Source: Candidatus Hydrogenedentota bacterium
GTDB taxonomy: Bacteria; Hydrogenedentota; Hydrogenedentia; Hydrogenedentales; CAITNO01
Direction: 5' to 3'
DNA length: 15,825 nt
Assembly (NCBI GenBank): GCA_007118765.1
Contig: SKQZ01000213.1
Coordinates: 1 to 15,825 of the forward strand
The notes beneath the pieces are model-generated. The model did no database searches and was not told the DNA's origin. It worked only from the letters and a program-made list of their open reading frames with translations. Both the position numbers and the translations under genes were made by a program. Shown here one piece after another: positions 6,774-15,400 of the stretch (position 1 is the stretch's first letter; each line of letters begins with the position of its first letter).

Positions 6774-9740
6774 TTACCAGTCCAGCGGTTGTTTCCATGC
6801 CTGACGCAATGCGTCCACGTCGCATTCAACCCGACGGTCGTCAGCGCACACAATGCGCAGCATCGGCTCAGACGATGTTTCCCCGACACGATGGCAAACG
6901 CTGTCCTGCATGATCGCCTCGAAGGCGTCGGCATGCTCCGGCGCAACGGTTGCAACAAAACGGCTCTGAGACTCGCTGAAAAGTGCAATGACCCCGTTGG
7001 ATACGTTCAGCGGCGACAACGTGACGGTCATGCCCATGTCGCCCGCCAGCGCCGTCTCGGCAAGGGCTACGCCCAAGCCGCCGTCGGAACAATCATGACA
7101 CGAAGCCACCAGCCCACGCGCTATCGCCACGGCAAGACGCTCATACAGCCCTCGTGCGGAAAGGGGGAACACCTCGGGGGCATTCACGCCCAGCTGTCCG
7201 CGCAAGGCAAGATACTCGCTGCCCCCCATTTCGTTGCGTGTCTCGCCCAGCACATATACACCATGCCCCGGCGCCTTGGCATCCATGGACACCACCTGCT
7301 CCACATTTTCGACAATGCCCGCCGCCGTGAACAACAGTGTTGGGGGAATGCTGATTTTGGTGTCGCCAATGCGATAATCATTTTTCATGCTGTCCTTGCC
7401 GCTAATCAAGGGAATGTCATAAGCAAGACAGACATCATACAACGCTCCACAGGCCTGTACCAGCTGCGCCAGTTTATGACGCCCGTCCGGCGTGGTCGGA
7501 CTCTGCACCGGGTCAGGCCAGCAGAAATTGTCAAGTCCGGCAATGGCGCCCAGATTAACGCCCACCGCCACCAAATTACGCACTGCTTCGTCCACAGCAC
7601 ATGCAGTCATGCGGTAAGCGTCCAAGTCCGCATATTTGGGACAGATGCCGCAGGCAACGGCGATACCGCGTTTGCTACCCGGCACCGGCGCAATGACGCC
7701 CGCATCGCCGGGGCCGTCCTGGCGCGCCCCCTGAAACTGTTTCAACACGCTCTGACCGAGCACTTCATGGTCGTACATACGCACAAAGTTCTCTTTGCTG
7801 CACACGTTCAGAGCGCCAAGCACCTGCAACAAATCATTGGTCAGATCGGCCTCGTCACCGGGCAACAACAGTTCGCCCCGTGGTTCCGGCGCATCCAATT
7901 TGGCCTCCAGTTGCATGCGCGGCACTCCTTCATGCAGGAAGGCCATGTCCAGCGACCCAATCAGCTCGCCGTTGTAATGGCAATCGAGGCTGCCGCTGTC
8001 GGTATAGACGCCCAACACGGTCGCTTCCACTTCGCGGCGGCGCGCCAAATCAAGAAACGCGTCCAGATGTTCCGGCGGCACGGCCAATGTCATGCGCTCT
8101 TGTGCTTCCGAGAGGAAAATCTCCCAGGGCGCGAGCCCGGCATATTTCAGTGGCGCTTTGTCAAGGTGTATGGATGCGCCGCCCGGTTCGCGGGCCATTT
8201 CACCCACACTTGAGGACAGGCCGCCCGCGCCACAATCGGTGATGCAATTGAACAGGCCCTGGTCCCGCGCTTCAAGCAGAAAATCAGCCATCTTCTTTTG
8301 CGTAATGGGATCGCCGATTTGCACCGCCGTCGCCGGCGACCCTTCATGCAACGCTTCCGACGAGAAGGTGGCGCCGTGAATGCCGTCTTTGCCGATACGC
8401 CCGCCGGTCATAACAATGTGGTCGCCCGGTTGCGCCGCTTTCACGTGTGCAGGCCGTCCCGCCACCACTGCCGGGCTGATGCCGCCTGTGCCACAAAACA
8501 CCAGCGGTTTGCCCAGAAAACGCTCGTGAAACACGATGGCGCCATTGATGTCTGGAATGCCGCTTTGATTGCCGCCGTCACGGACACCACTGTGTACGCC
8601 GCGCAACACACGGCGCGGATGAAGCAGACGCGGCGGAATCGTGCCTTTGTAGTAGGGCGAAGCGAAACAGAACACGTCGGTGTTGAAGATACATTGAAAC
8701 CCCAGTCCCGCGCCAAGCACGTCGCGGTTCACGCCCACAATACCCGTCATGGCGCCGCCGTAAGGATCCAATGCGGACGGACTGTTATGGGTCTCCGCTT
8801 TCAACGCGAATACATGTGCATCATCAAACTGGATGATGCCCGCATTATCGCCAAACACACTCACCAGCCACGGCACACGTGCCGCCACGGCATCCGTAAC
8901 GCCTTTGATGTATGTATCAAACAGGCTGTCTATGGTTCGGGCCTCGCCGTTTTCATCGGTATACGCTATCACGGCATTGAATATCTTGTGCTTGCAATGC
9001 TCCGACCATGTCTGGGCGAGAATCTCAAGTTCGATATCGGTGGGCCTATCCGGCAGACCGAGCGCTTTCCGTCGGGCACGTGTTTCGGAACGTTCATAAT
9101 ACTGCTTGATGACACGCATTTCGGCAAGGTCAAGGGCAAGCATGCGTTCACGACTGAGCGCGACCAGTCCCGCGTCGTCAAGGTCGAGCGGCACATGCGC
9201 CACCGCCGCCACCTGCTCCTGCGTCACCACAGGCAAGGCCAACAGCGGTTTGCCGTTCAGGGCCGTCATTTCCGCCGCGGTTTTTACCACATACTGCTCA
9301 ATCAGTTCGTTGGCCAACAATTCGGCGGCAATACGTTCAGCGGTTTCTTTTGTCACGCCCTCAAGCACATACAATGTGCTTTTGTACACGCCTTCACCGG
9401 CAGCTAGCGCCCGGTCCAGAATGTCTTGCACGCCTTCCAGCGCGCTACGCCCCACGTTATCCGTGACACCGGGCAAAAAGCCCACCTCAATGACACAATC
9501 ATAGTTTTGGGCGAGCGACCGGTTTGTCGCAGAGGTCTGGATAATGGGATCGGTGAAAAGCTCCTCTCGTATGCGCTCTACTTCTTCGTCCGTGAGGGCA
9601 GCATCAAGGGTATACACCTCGACAATGCGCGCGTTTTCGACGGAAATCCCCAAGTCTTCCTGCACGCGTGCGCACAAGGCAGCGCCCGCGGCATCCCGCT
9701 GGTCCGGCTTGCCGGCGACTTCAATTCGATGGATCGGCAT
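6774..9740 (-). CDS. purL: Phosphoribosylformylglycinamidine synthase, PurL with PurS-like N-terminus (PurSL type)
   Basis: The ATP-dependent synthetase half of FGAM synthase, which uses ammonia supplied by PurQ. It is 988 residues, longer than small PurL (about 740) and shorter than the fused PurL-PurQ form (about 1300). Residues 1-78 and about 80-165 each resemble a PurS subunit; the second half is clearer (GVTDN, LLANELIEQY). The linker carries EHCKHKIFNA with H248, close to large PurL enzymes. Then come two AIR-synthetase-like halves: ETHNSPSALDPYGG (H318), GDPITQKK and DCGAGG (about 500) in the first; SGKDSM (about 780), PPTLLFTAAG and CHDCSDGG (about 882) in the second. No glutaminase domain is present; the separate purQ follows. 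The start overlaps the end of purM by 20 bp, and its ribosome site is weak (GGGAA about ten bases upstream), so coupling to purM translation is likely. Confidence 0.96.
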   Translation of the reverse strand: MPIHRIEVAGKPDQRDAAGAALCARVQEDLGISVENARIVEVYTLDAALTDEEVERIREELFTDPIIQTSATNRSLAQNYDCVIEVGFLPGVTDNVGRSALEGVQDILDRALAAGEGVYKSTLYVLEGVTKETAERIAAELLANELIEQYVVKTAAEMTALNGKPLLALPVVTQEQVAAVAHVPLDLDDAGLVALSRERMLALDLAEMRVIKQYYERSETRARRKALGLPDRPTDIELEILAQTWSEHCKHKIFNAVIAYTDENGEARTIDSLFDTYIKGVTDAVAARVPWLVSVFGDNAGIIQFDDAHVFALKAETHNSPSALDPYGGAMTGIVGVNRDVLGAGLGFQCIFNTDVFCFASPYYKGTIPPRLLHPRRVLRGVHSGVRDGGNQSGIPDINGAIVFHERFLGKPLVFCGTGGISPAVVAGRPAHVKAAQPGDHIVMTGGRIGKDGIHGATFSSEALHEGSPATAVQIGDPITQKKMADFLLEARDQGLFNCITDCGAGGLSSSVGEMAREPGGASIHLDKAPLKYAGLAPWEIFLSEAQERMTLAVPPEHLDAFLDLARRREVEATVLGVYTDSGSLDCHYNGELIGSLDMAFLHEGVPRMQLEAKLDAPEPRGELLLPGDEADLTNDLLQVLGALNVCSKENFVRMYDHEVLGQSVLKQFQGARQDGPGDAGVIAPVPGSKRGIAVACGICPKYADLDAYRMTACAVDEAVRNLVAVGVNLGAIAGLDNFCWPDPVQSPTTPDGRHKLAQLVQACGALYDVCLAYDIPLISGKDSMKNDYRIGDTKISIPPTLLFTAAGIVENVEQVVSMDAKAPGHGVYVLGETRNEMGGSEYLALRGQLGVNAPEVFPLSARGLYERLAVAIARGLVASCHDCSDGGLGVALAETALAGDMGMTVTLSPLNVSNGVIALFSESQSRFVATVAPEHADAFEAIMQDSVCHRVGETSSEPMLRIVCADDRRVECDVDALRQAWKQPLDW

Positions 9741-10794
9741 AATTCAATTTTCCCGTGTACGTCACCTTGCCGTCACCGGCGGTGATGCGTCCAATAAAGC
9801 TGTAGGGTTGTCCCGCAAGTTCCATGGTTTCCTCAAGGCGTTTGGCTTGTGCTTCAGGAATGACAAATACGAATCCCTGCCCCATATTAAAGGTACGCAG
9901 CATTTCAGTATCCTCAACATTGCCTTCTTCCTGCAAAAACCGGAACAGCGGGGGCGCCTGCCATGCGTTTAAATCTATTTCCGCTGCAAGCCCTTCGGGC
10001 AATATCCGCGGCAAGTTCTCCGTAATGCCGCCGCCGGTGATATGTGCCATGCCGCGCACCTCCACCATGCGCATGACCAACTGCATCAATTTGGCGTAGC
10101 TGATGTGCGGCTCCATAAGCGCCTCGGCAACGGTGCGTCCGACGCCCGGCATGGGATCGTCAACTTTCAGTCCGACCACTTCAAAACAGATCTTTCGCGC
10201 CAAACTGTACCCATTGGTGTGCAGCCCCGTGCTCGGCAGCCCGACAATCACGTCGTTCTCGCGGATTTTCGCGCCATCCACAATGTCATCACGGTCTACA
10301 ATGCCGACAATGGTTCCGGCAATGTCATATTCGCCCGGTTGATACATATCCGGCATTTCAGCCGTTTCACCGCCGATAAGAGCACAACCCGCGTAGCGAC
10401 AGCCCGCTGACAAGCCACGCACCACTTCCACCGCCACGGCCGGTTCCAATTTGCCGACAGCGAAGTAGTCAAGGAAGAACAGGGGGCGGGCGCCCTGCAC
10501 CAATATGTCGTTGACACAATGAGACACCAAATCAATGCCCACTGTGTCGTGTTTGCCGGTCATGAACGCCAACTTCAGTTTGGTGCCCACCCCGTCAACA
10601 CTGGACACCAGCACCGGCGTCTTATACTGCTGCAAGTCCAATTGAAACATGGCGCCGAACGTGCCGATGTCGCACAAGACCTGTTCCGTATAGGTACGTT
10701 TGACCAGCCCTTTCATGGTGGACAACGTTTCGTTGGCGGCATCAATGTTGACGCCAGAATCGCTGTATTTCAAAGACGCACGTTTGTTTGTCAT
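9721..10794 (-). CDS. purM: Phosphoribosylformylglycinamidine cyclo-ligase (AIR synthetase)
   Basis: Closes FGAM to 5-aminoimidazole ribonucleotide with ATP, the step directly after PurL/PurQ. It is 357 residues, normal for the family. Visible signatures are YSDSGVNID (10-18), the Gly-rich SSVDGVGTK (64-72), HCVNDILVQGA (92-102), LIGGETAEMP (139-148) and HITGGGITENLPR (251-263). GAGGA lies six bases before the ATG. It is the first gene of the minus-strand block, with a plausible promoter about 45-75 bases upstream and purL starting inside its end. Confidence 0.98.
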   Translation of the reverse strand: MTNKRASLKYSDSGVNIDAANETLSTMKGLVKRTYTEQVLCDIGTFGAMFQLDLQQYKTPVLVSSVDGVGTKLKLAFMTGKHDTVGIDLVSHCVNDILVQGARPLFFLDYFAVGKLEPAVAVEVVRGLSAGCRYAGCALIGGETAEMPDMYQPGEYDIAGTIVGIVDRDDIVDGAKIRENDVIVGLPSTGLHTNGYSLARKICFEVVGLKVDDPMPGVGRTVAEALMEPHISYAKLMQLVMRMVEVRGMAHITGGGITENLPRILPEGLAAEIDLNAWQAPPLFRFLQEEGNVEDTEMLRTFNMGQGFVFVIPEAQAKRLEETMELAGQPYSFIGRITAGDGKVTYTGKLNYADPSN

Positions 10795-10838
10795 ATTCGT
10801 TCCTCATTCGTCGGGTGGGAAAAGATTACTCCGAGGCA

Positions 10839-10869
10839 AGTATACATTTTCATGCGCCCGTCATGCCAA
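10839..10869 (-). promoter_or_regulatory. Candidate sigma-70 promoter of the purM-purL-purQ block
   Basis: On the minus strand a TTGGCA box (10864-10869, 5 of 6 to TTGACA) is followed by TATACT (10839-10844, 5 of 6 to TATAAT). The spacer is 19 bases, two longer than ideal. Transcription would start near 10832, giving a leader of about 38 bases before the purM ATG. It is the best promoter-like pair in the window and is correctly placed for the whole minus-strand block. Confidence 0.45.
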
Positions 10870-11000
10870 TTAAACGCGCCCCGGCGCAGGGATCGTCTTA
10901 TATCTCGTAAAAACTTGGTCGGCTCACCGCGCATACGTTAAGATAGTGTAAGGACGCATGGTATCCTCCCGTAAGATGCCACCAGCAGAAGCCCGCACAG

Positions 11001-11014
11001 TTTGCTGTAGCAAA
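11001..11014. repeat. Small palindrome, possible operator
   Basis: TTTGCTGTAGCAAA has two perfect 6-base arms around a 2-base centre. It lies about 160 bases upstream of the candidate pur promoter and over 400 bases from metF. The shape fits a dimeric regulator site, but the position is far for a classical repressor and no second copy is seen nearby. Confidence 0.2.
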
Positions 11015-11166
11015 TAACAAAACGGGTGCATAACGGCCTTGGCGAGAATGAAATAACGTGCCTTTGTCTATATTGCACGAACAATCGAAGGCAGGGGTAT
11101 TTTGTGCATTATCGGCTGCCAGGAAAGCACTTTATAACATGCGTACTATCAACAACACAATAGTAT

Positions 11167-11195
11167 CGTCAACGCGAGCAGAGCGACACGATCTC
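11167..11195. repeat. Decayed partial copy of the CGTCATTGCGA-type repeat
   Basis: Beginning with CGTC and continuing GCGAGCAGAGCGACACGATCTC, this stretch resembles one half of the full repeat that begins eight bases downstream, as known in other genomes (GCGAG, AGCGACGCG, then AATCTC). Several bases differ. Read as the remnant of a neighbouring tandem copy. Confidence 0.4.
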
Positions 11196-11202
11196 ATTAC
11201 AT

Positions 11203-11277
11203 CGTCATTGCGAACGGCGTGAAGCAATCTCATACCCCAGATTGCCGCGTCGGGCTGCCGCCCTCCTCGCAATGACG
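11203..11277. repeat. Intergenic imperfect-palindrome repeat (CGTCATTGCGA type)
   Basis: The 75-base unit starts CGTCATTGCGAACGG and ends CCTCGCAATGACG, so its ends are inverted copies (CGTCATTGCG 11203-11212; CGCAATGACG 11268-11277). Inner arms GAAGCAATCT and CAGATTGCCGCGTC also pair, so an RNA copy would fold into a long hairpin. On the minus strand it begins CGTCATTGCGAGGAGG, a widespread interspersed repeat I recognise from many unrelated bacterial genomes, often mis-called as small proteins. It has no coding capacity and is probably moved by a transposase elsewhere. Confidence 0.8.
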
Positions 11278-11315
11278 ACCGTGTTGCTGTGATACTAACT
11301 TTATTTGATGAATCA

Positions 11316-11334
11316 TCGCCACATGCGGTGGCGA
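11316..11334 (+). promoter_or_regulatory. Hairpin in the likely metF leader
   Basis: A perfect 7-bp stem (TCGCCAC 11316-11322, GTGGCGA 11328-11334) closes a 5-base loop. It is not followed by a T-run, so it is not a standard terminator. It lies about 100 bases before the metF start. No known metF riboswitch pattern is seen around it; a role in RNA stability or control is only possible. Confidence 0.3.
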
Positions 11335-11433
11335 ATCGTAAGAGCCAATAAGCAACAAGAAGTTTCATTGTGCAGCAGACTTCAGCTGTCGTCATACGTT
11401 CAGGCAGACTCGATAGCCGCTGTGGAGGAATCT

Positions 11434-12321
11434 ATGAAGCCTTTGCGCGCATTATATGCGTCTGGAAAACCAGTCATCAGTTTTGAATTGTTTCCGCCGA
11501 AAACCGACCGGGGCATGGAAAACCTGTTTGTCCATCTGAAAGAGCTGGTCTATTGCCGTCCCTCTTTCATCACCTGTACGTACGGCGCAGGCGGCAGCAC
11601 CCGTGACCGCACCTTGCGCGTGCTCGAAGAAATCCGCAAACAGTACCCCGCCATGCCGCTGGCCTCTCATCTGAACTGCCTTGGCAACAGCCGCGACGAA
11701 TTGCGCGACTACATCCGACACGCCATTGACATCGGCATAGAACACATCGTGGCGCTGCGCGGCGACAAACCCAAAGACCAACCTGCCTTTGAGCCTGCGC
11801 CGGACGGACTGCGGTATGCCAACGAACTGGTCGCCCTGCTTCGTGATGAGTTCCCGGAGCTGGGCATCTTTGTGGCCGGCTACCCCGAAACACATCCCGA
11901 AGCGCCCTCAAGCGCCGTTGACTTGGAAAATTTGAAACGCAAAGTGGACGCGGGCGCCGACGTGGTAATCACTCAAATGTTTTTTGAGAACACCGACTAT
12001 TTCCGCTTTCGAGAGCGGTGCGAAAGTATGGGAATCACGGCGCCCATCGTTCCCGGCATCCTGCCGGTTACCAATCTTACTCAGATACGGCGCATCACGG
12101 CGCTGTGCGGCACACACCTGAGTCCGAAACTGGTGCGACGGCTGGAAGTGCATGGCGACGACGATGAGGGGCAGTATGCCGTGGGCGTTTATCACGCGGC
12201 AAAACAGGCGGAAGAACTCATTGCACAGGGTGCGCCGGGCATCCATTTCTATGTTTTGAACAAATCCCGCGCCGCCGCGCTTATTTGTCGCGCCCTTGCG
12301 TTGTTCACCCCCGTAGACTAA
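11434..12321 (+). CDS. metF: Methylenetetrahydrofolate reductase [NAD(P)H]
   Basis: An FAD-dependent cytosolic enzyme that reduces 5,10-methylene-THF to 5-methyl-THF, the methyl donor for methionine synthesis. It is 295 residues, the usual bacterial length. Family marks along the barrel are SFELFPPKT with E18 (the catalytic Glu position of E. coli MetF), CTYGAGGSTRDRT (48-60), SHLNCLG (78-84), ALRGDKP with D111, GYPETHP (149-155), ITQMFF with Q181, and PGILPV (207-212). The ATG at 11434 is chosen because GGAGG lies five bases upstream and the family begins here. The frame stays open to 11305, but those residues do not look like MetF. No other methionine gene is adjacent; it is divergent from purM, and both feed one-carbon and purine metabolism. 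Confidence 0.96.
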   Translation: MKPLRALYASGKPVISFELFPPKTDRGMENLFVHLKELVYCRPSFITCTYGAGGSTRDRTLRVLEEIRKQYPAMPLASHLNCLGNSRDELRDYIRHAIDIGIEHIVALRGDKPKDQPAFEPAPDGLRYANELVALLRDEFPELGIFVAGYPETHPEAPSSAVDLENLKRKVDAGADVVITQMFFENTDYFRFRERCESMGITAPIVPGILPVTNLTQIRRITALCGTHLSPKLVRRLEVHGDDDEGQYAVGVYHAAKQAEELIAQGAPGIHFYVLNKSRAAALICRALALFTPVD

Positions 12322-12395
12322 CATCCGGTCGCGCTATAGCCGGGGCATACGACATCGTGTCTTCGTAACTTCTTTATGGAACAACTCAAATCGCG

Positions 12396-12401
12396 TATAC
12401 T
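12396..12401 (+). promoter_or_regulatory. Possible -10 element immediately before the acylase start
   Basis: TATACT lies only seven bases before ATG 12409; TTTATG (12373-12378) is a poor -35 box at 17 bases. If used, transcription would begin at about 12408 and the mRNA would be nearly leaderless, which would fit the lack of any good ribosome site before either candidate start. Read-through from metF is an alternative. Confidence 0.22.
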
Positions 12402-12408
12402 ATGCGGT

Positions 12409-15400
12409 ATGATGAACGCCATCCATAAACAGAGCGTCTTAATCGTGCTGATGGCGACCTTGGCAATCGTTGCCGTCACACCGGCGCTGTATGCAGTGGA
12501 CGTATGGCGCGAAGGCGTTTTGTATCGAGACGAATGGGGCACGCCCCATGTGTACGCTGAGAACCCCTTTGCCATGGCGTATGTGTTCGGTTATGCACAA
12601 GCCGAGGACCATGCGGAGCATATCCTGCTCGCTTATCGCATGGCCAACGGTAAACTGGCGGCGGTGCTTGGCGAAACGTATGCCGATTCTGACGCATTTT
12701 CGTTAAAGATGGGGCATGGCCAGCTTGCGGAACAGGCGCTGGCCGTTGCGGACCCCGTCACGCGCGCATTATGTGAAGGCTTCGCCCTGGGCATCAACGC
12801 ATGGCTGGTGGACAACGCCGAGGCCACACCGCCCTGGACGGACGGCGTACAACCCCAGGATGTGCTGGCTTACTGGCATGCCTTCCTAATGAGTATGGCG
12901 CCTTTTGAATTGCCCGATGTGTTTCGGCGCGCTCCGGCAATCACCAGCGGCAACGCGTGGGCCACGTCGGCGGAACGCAGTACGGAAGGCCGCCCCACGC
13001 TGGTCATGAATCCGCATCAAAACCACCAACATTTTTTTCAATGGTACGAAGCGCGATTGGTGATGGGCGACATGAACATTCACGGCGCCACGTTGCGCGG
13101 TTTGCCCGTACTTCTGCAAGGGCATAATGACTACCTGGGCTGGGCCTTGACGCCCAACTGGTCGAATTTTGCGGACATGTTTACGGAGGAATTTGAAGGG
13201 CCGCCGCCGGCCAATCCCCGCGACCCGCGCGTACGCCCGTACGACGGCACACATGATCAGGCCATGCTGCTGTACTATATGTCCCATACCAAGCCCTATC
13301 ACATCCGCACGGACGGCGGCATGGAAACGCGGCATGTCCCGGCACTGCTTGGCGACCGCGGCCCCATCTTTGAAGATGGGGCGCACGGCCTGAACTCATG
13401 GTATATAGGCGGCTACACTGACTTCGGAGGCTTGCGCCAATTGGTTGAAATGGCACGGGCACAACACATTGACGCCTTCTGGTCCGCCCTGACCATGCAC
13501 CAGATCCCCTGCTTTCACATCATCTATGCGGACAGCGCCAACAACATCTTCTATTTGTATAATACCAAAGCGGGCATACGCATGATACCCACCACCGGAT
13601 TGGACAATAACGAGGACGACCCCTTTTTGAACCAGACATGGGATGGGCCCGTGTCCGCGTCATTGTCCGCCGTGGCATGGCGTGAAGTGTTCGCACCTGC
13701 GCAACTGCCCACCATACTGAATCCGCCCGCCGGGTTTATTCAAGCATGCGGCAACCCGCCGTGGAGCGTTACGATGCCCTCCCCGCTGGAGCCAAGCGCA
13801 TGGCCGCAATGGTTGTTCTACGACCGGGAAACGTATCGCGCCGCACGCGCACGCCAGCTGCTGCGAAGCGGCGCACGCTCTTTCCGCGATCACCAGTCCA
13901 TGTTGTTTGATGTGGTCGTCCCCGCAGCGCTGGACATGGTGCCGGCAATCCTTCGCGCCGCAGAATTGCGCAGGGACCGGGTCAGCAACGCCCACCCGGA
14001 CTTCTGGCGCGGCATCGAACTGCTGCGCGACTGGAATTATATTGCCGAAGTCAACGCGACGGGCATGACCTTTTACCACTTATGGTGGCAGTTCGCCCGT
14101 ACAGCCGCCGGCAACCACTTCCCCAGCGAGAACGCGTTTTACGAAGCGGCCAACAACGACGTGCCCCTTGCCCAGGACATTATGTTGCGCGCCGTCGAAG
14201 AAGCAGCCCGAAAACTGCGCAACGACTATGGGAGTTTGGAAGTGCCCTGGGGCGACGTACACCGCATTCGCCGCGGCCGCCGCAATGAGCCGCTACCCGG
14301 CGCTCAAAGCGGGGAACCGATTTTTGTGGCCGCCGATTATATCGTCGAACGGGACCAGTTAATCGCCAATTATGGATATGGGTTCGCGATGGTGACCCAA
14401 TTCGGCGAGCGTCCCCGTTCCGTGAGCCTGTTGCCTTTCGGCACGTCCATGAATGAAAATTCGCCCCACTACGAAGACCAGATGGACCTCATGCTGGAAC
14501 GACGGTTTAAGCGTGTGCGTTTTGATGATGACGATGTATTGCGCTATGCCGACCGGGCTGTTGGCAAACGGATCACCTTGCTGCCGTTGGGTGTGCCCGG
14601 GGCGGTCACAATGCATTCGCCAACTGTTATTCATGCCCGACTACACACGGAAATAGAGCCGCCCGCCGACTTGCCGCGAGACGTCATGCCGTTCTCGTTG
14701 TTCATACGCCCGGAACGAACGCCGGAATATGCGCCGATTGCACTCGAACTATCCATTCATATACCGGAAGCGCTTTGTGACGCAAACGCCCTGCATGAGC
14801 TTCAGCTATACCGGTATGAGCCGGGCCTGCCGTGGCGTCCGGTGGACATGCAACATACAGACGCTTATGGGCGCATCGTATATGCCTATGACGAAACCCC
14901 GGCGCACTGGTATGCCGTGCTGGGGCCGCCAAGCGCCGCCGGTCCCGAGCGTTACAGGGATGACGACACGATTCTGGAAGCCTACCGCCACGACACCGAC
15001 CCCGTGGGCCTGGATGCCTTGTTGACCCGGCATGAAACGCAGTCCGTGGTTGGCCAGGAAGAGCGCCGCATCTTTCGGTTGGAGCGTCATGATGCGCCCG
15101 AATCTGTACCCGCTCCGGAGGAAATCGAAACGCCGGCGCCGACTGCCGAAATGGACGCCCCCGGGCGTACGTTCCGTATTGAGCGTCTGGACGAAGAAGA
15201 TGCCGCAACAACCGCTCCATCGCGGCGCAGTCCTTTGGCGGGCATACCCGGTATGCATTTCGGGCCGGCGACACGGACCGATACAGACGCCGCGACAGGT
15301 GACGAGGACGGGCGTGTGTTTCGTATTGAGCGACACGACCAACCGCCGCCGGAGCCGGAAGCACCAACGGAAACGGCGCCAGAGCCCACGCCGGAGCCCG

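Larger units (their letters stand above)
10795..11433. other. Non-coding divergent region between purM and metF (639 bp)
   Basis: No coding region is supported here. From the purM side it holds a ribosome site, a candidate promoter on the minus strand (10839-10869), an operator-like palindrome (11001-11014), and a weak nested inverted repeat (TGCCTT 11059-11064 with AAGGCA 11088-11093). It then holds a decayed and a complete copy of a palindromic repeat (11167-11195, 11203-11277), a hairpin in the likely metF leader (11316-11334) and the metF ribosome site GGAGG (11424-11428). I see no recognisable purine, SAM, cobalamin or tetrahydrofolate riboswitch. Confidence 0.8.

Noticed and set aside
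6789..8213. 474-codon open frame on the plus strand inside purL
   Set aside because: Antisense shadow of a highly conserved gene; its composition (rich in His, Arg, Gln) reflects the reverse of purL codons.
8298..9407. 369-codon open frame on the plus strand inside purL
   Set aside because: Also an antisense shadow; no domain or ribosome site recognised.
10795..10960. Purine riboswitch upstream of purM
   Set aside because: The likely leader is only about 38 bases and lacks the conserved junction and loop sequences of the purine aptamer.
11132..11395. 87-codon open frame on the minus strand over the repeat
   Set aside because: Its middle is a translation of the palindromic repeat, a well-known source of false small proteins; it has no supporting start context or homology.
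11281..11433. SAM, cobalamin or tetrahydrofolate riboswitch upstream of metF
   Set aside because: Only one simple hairpin is present; I see none of the conserved core sequences of these riboswitches.
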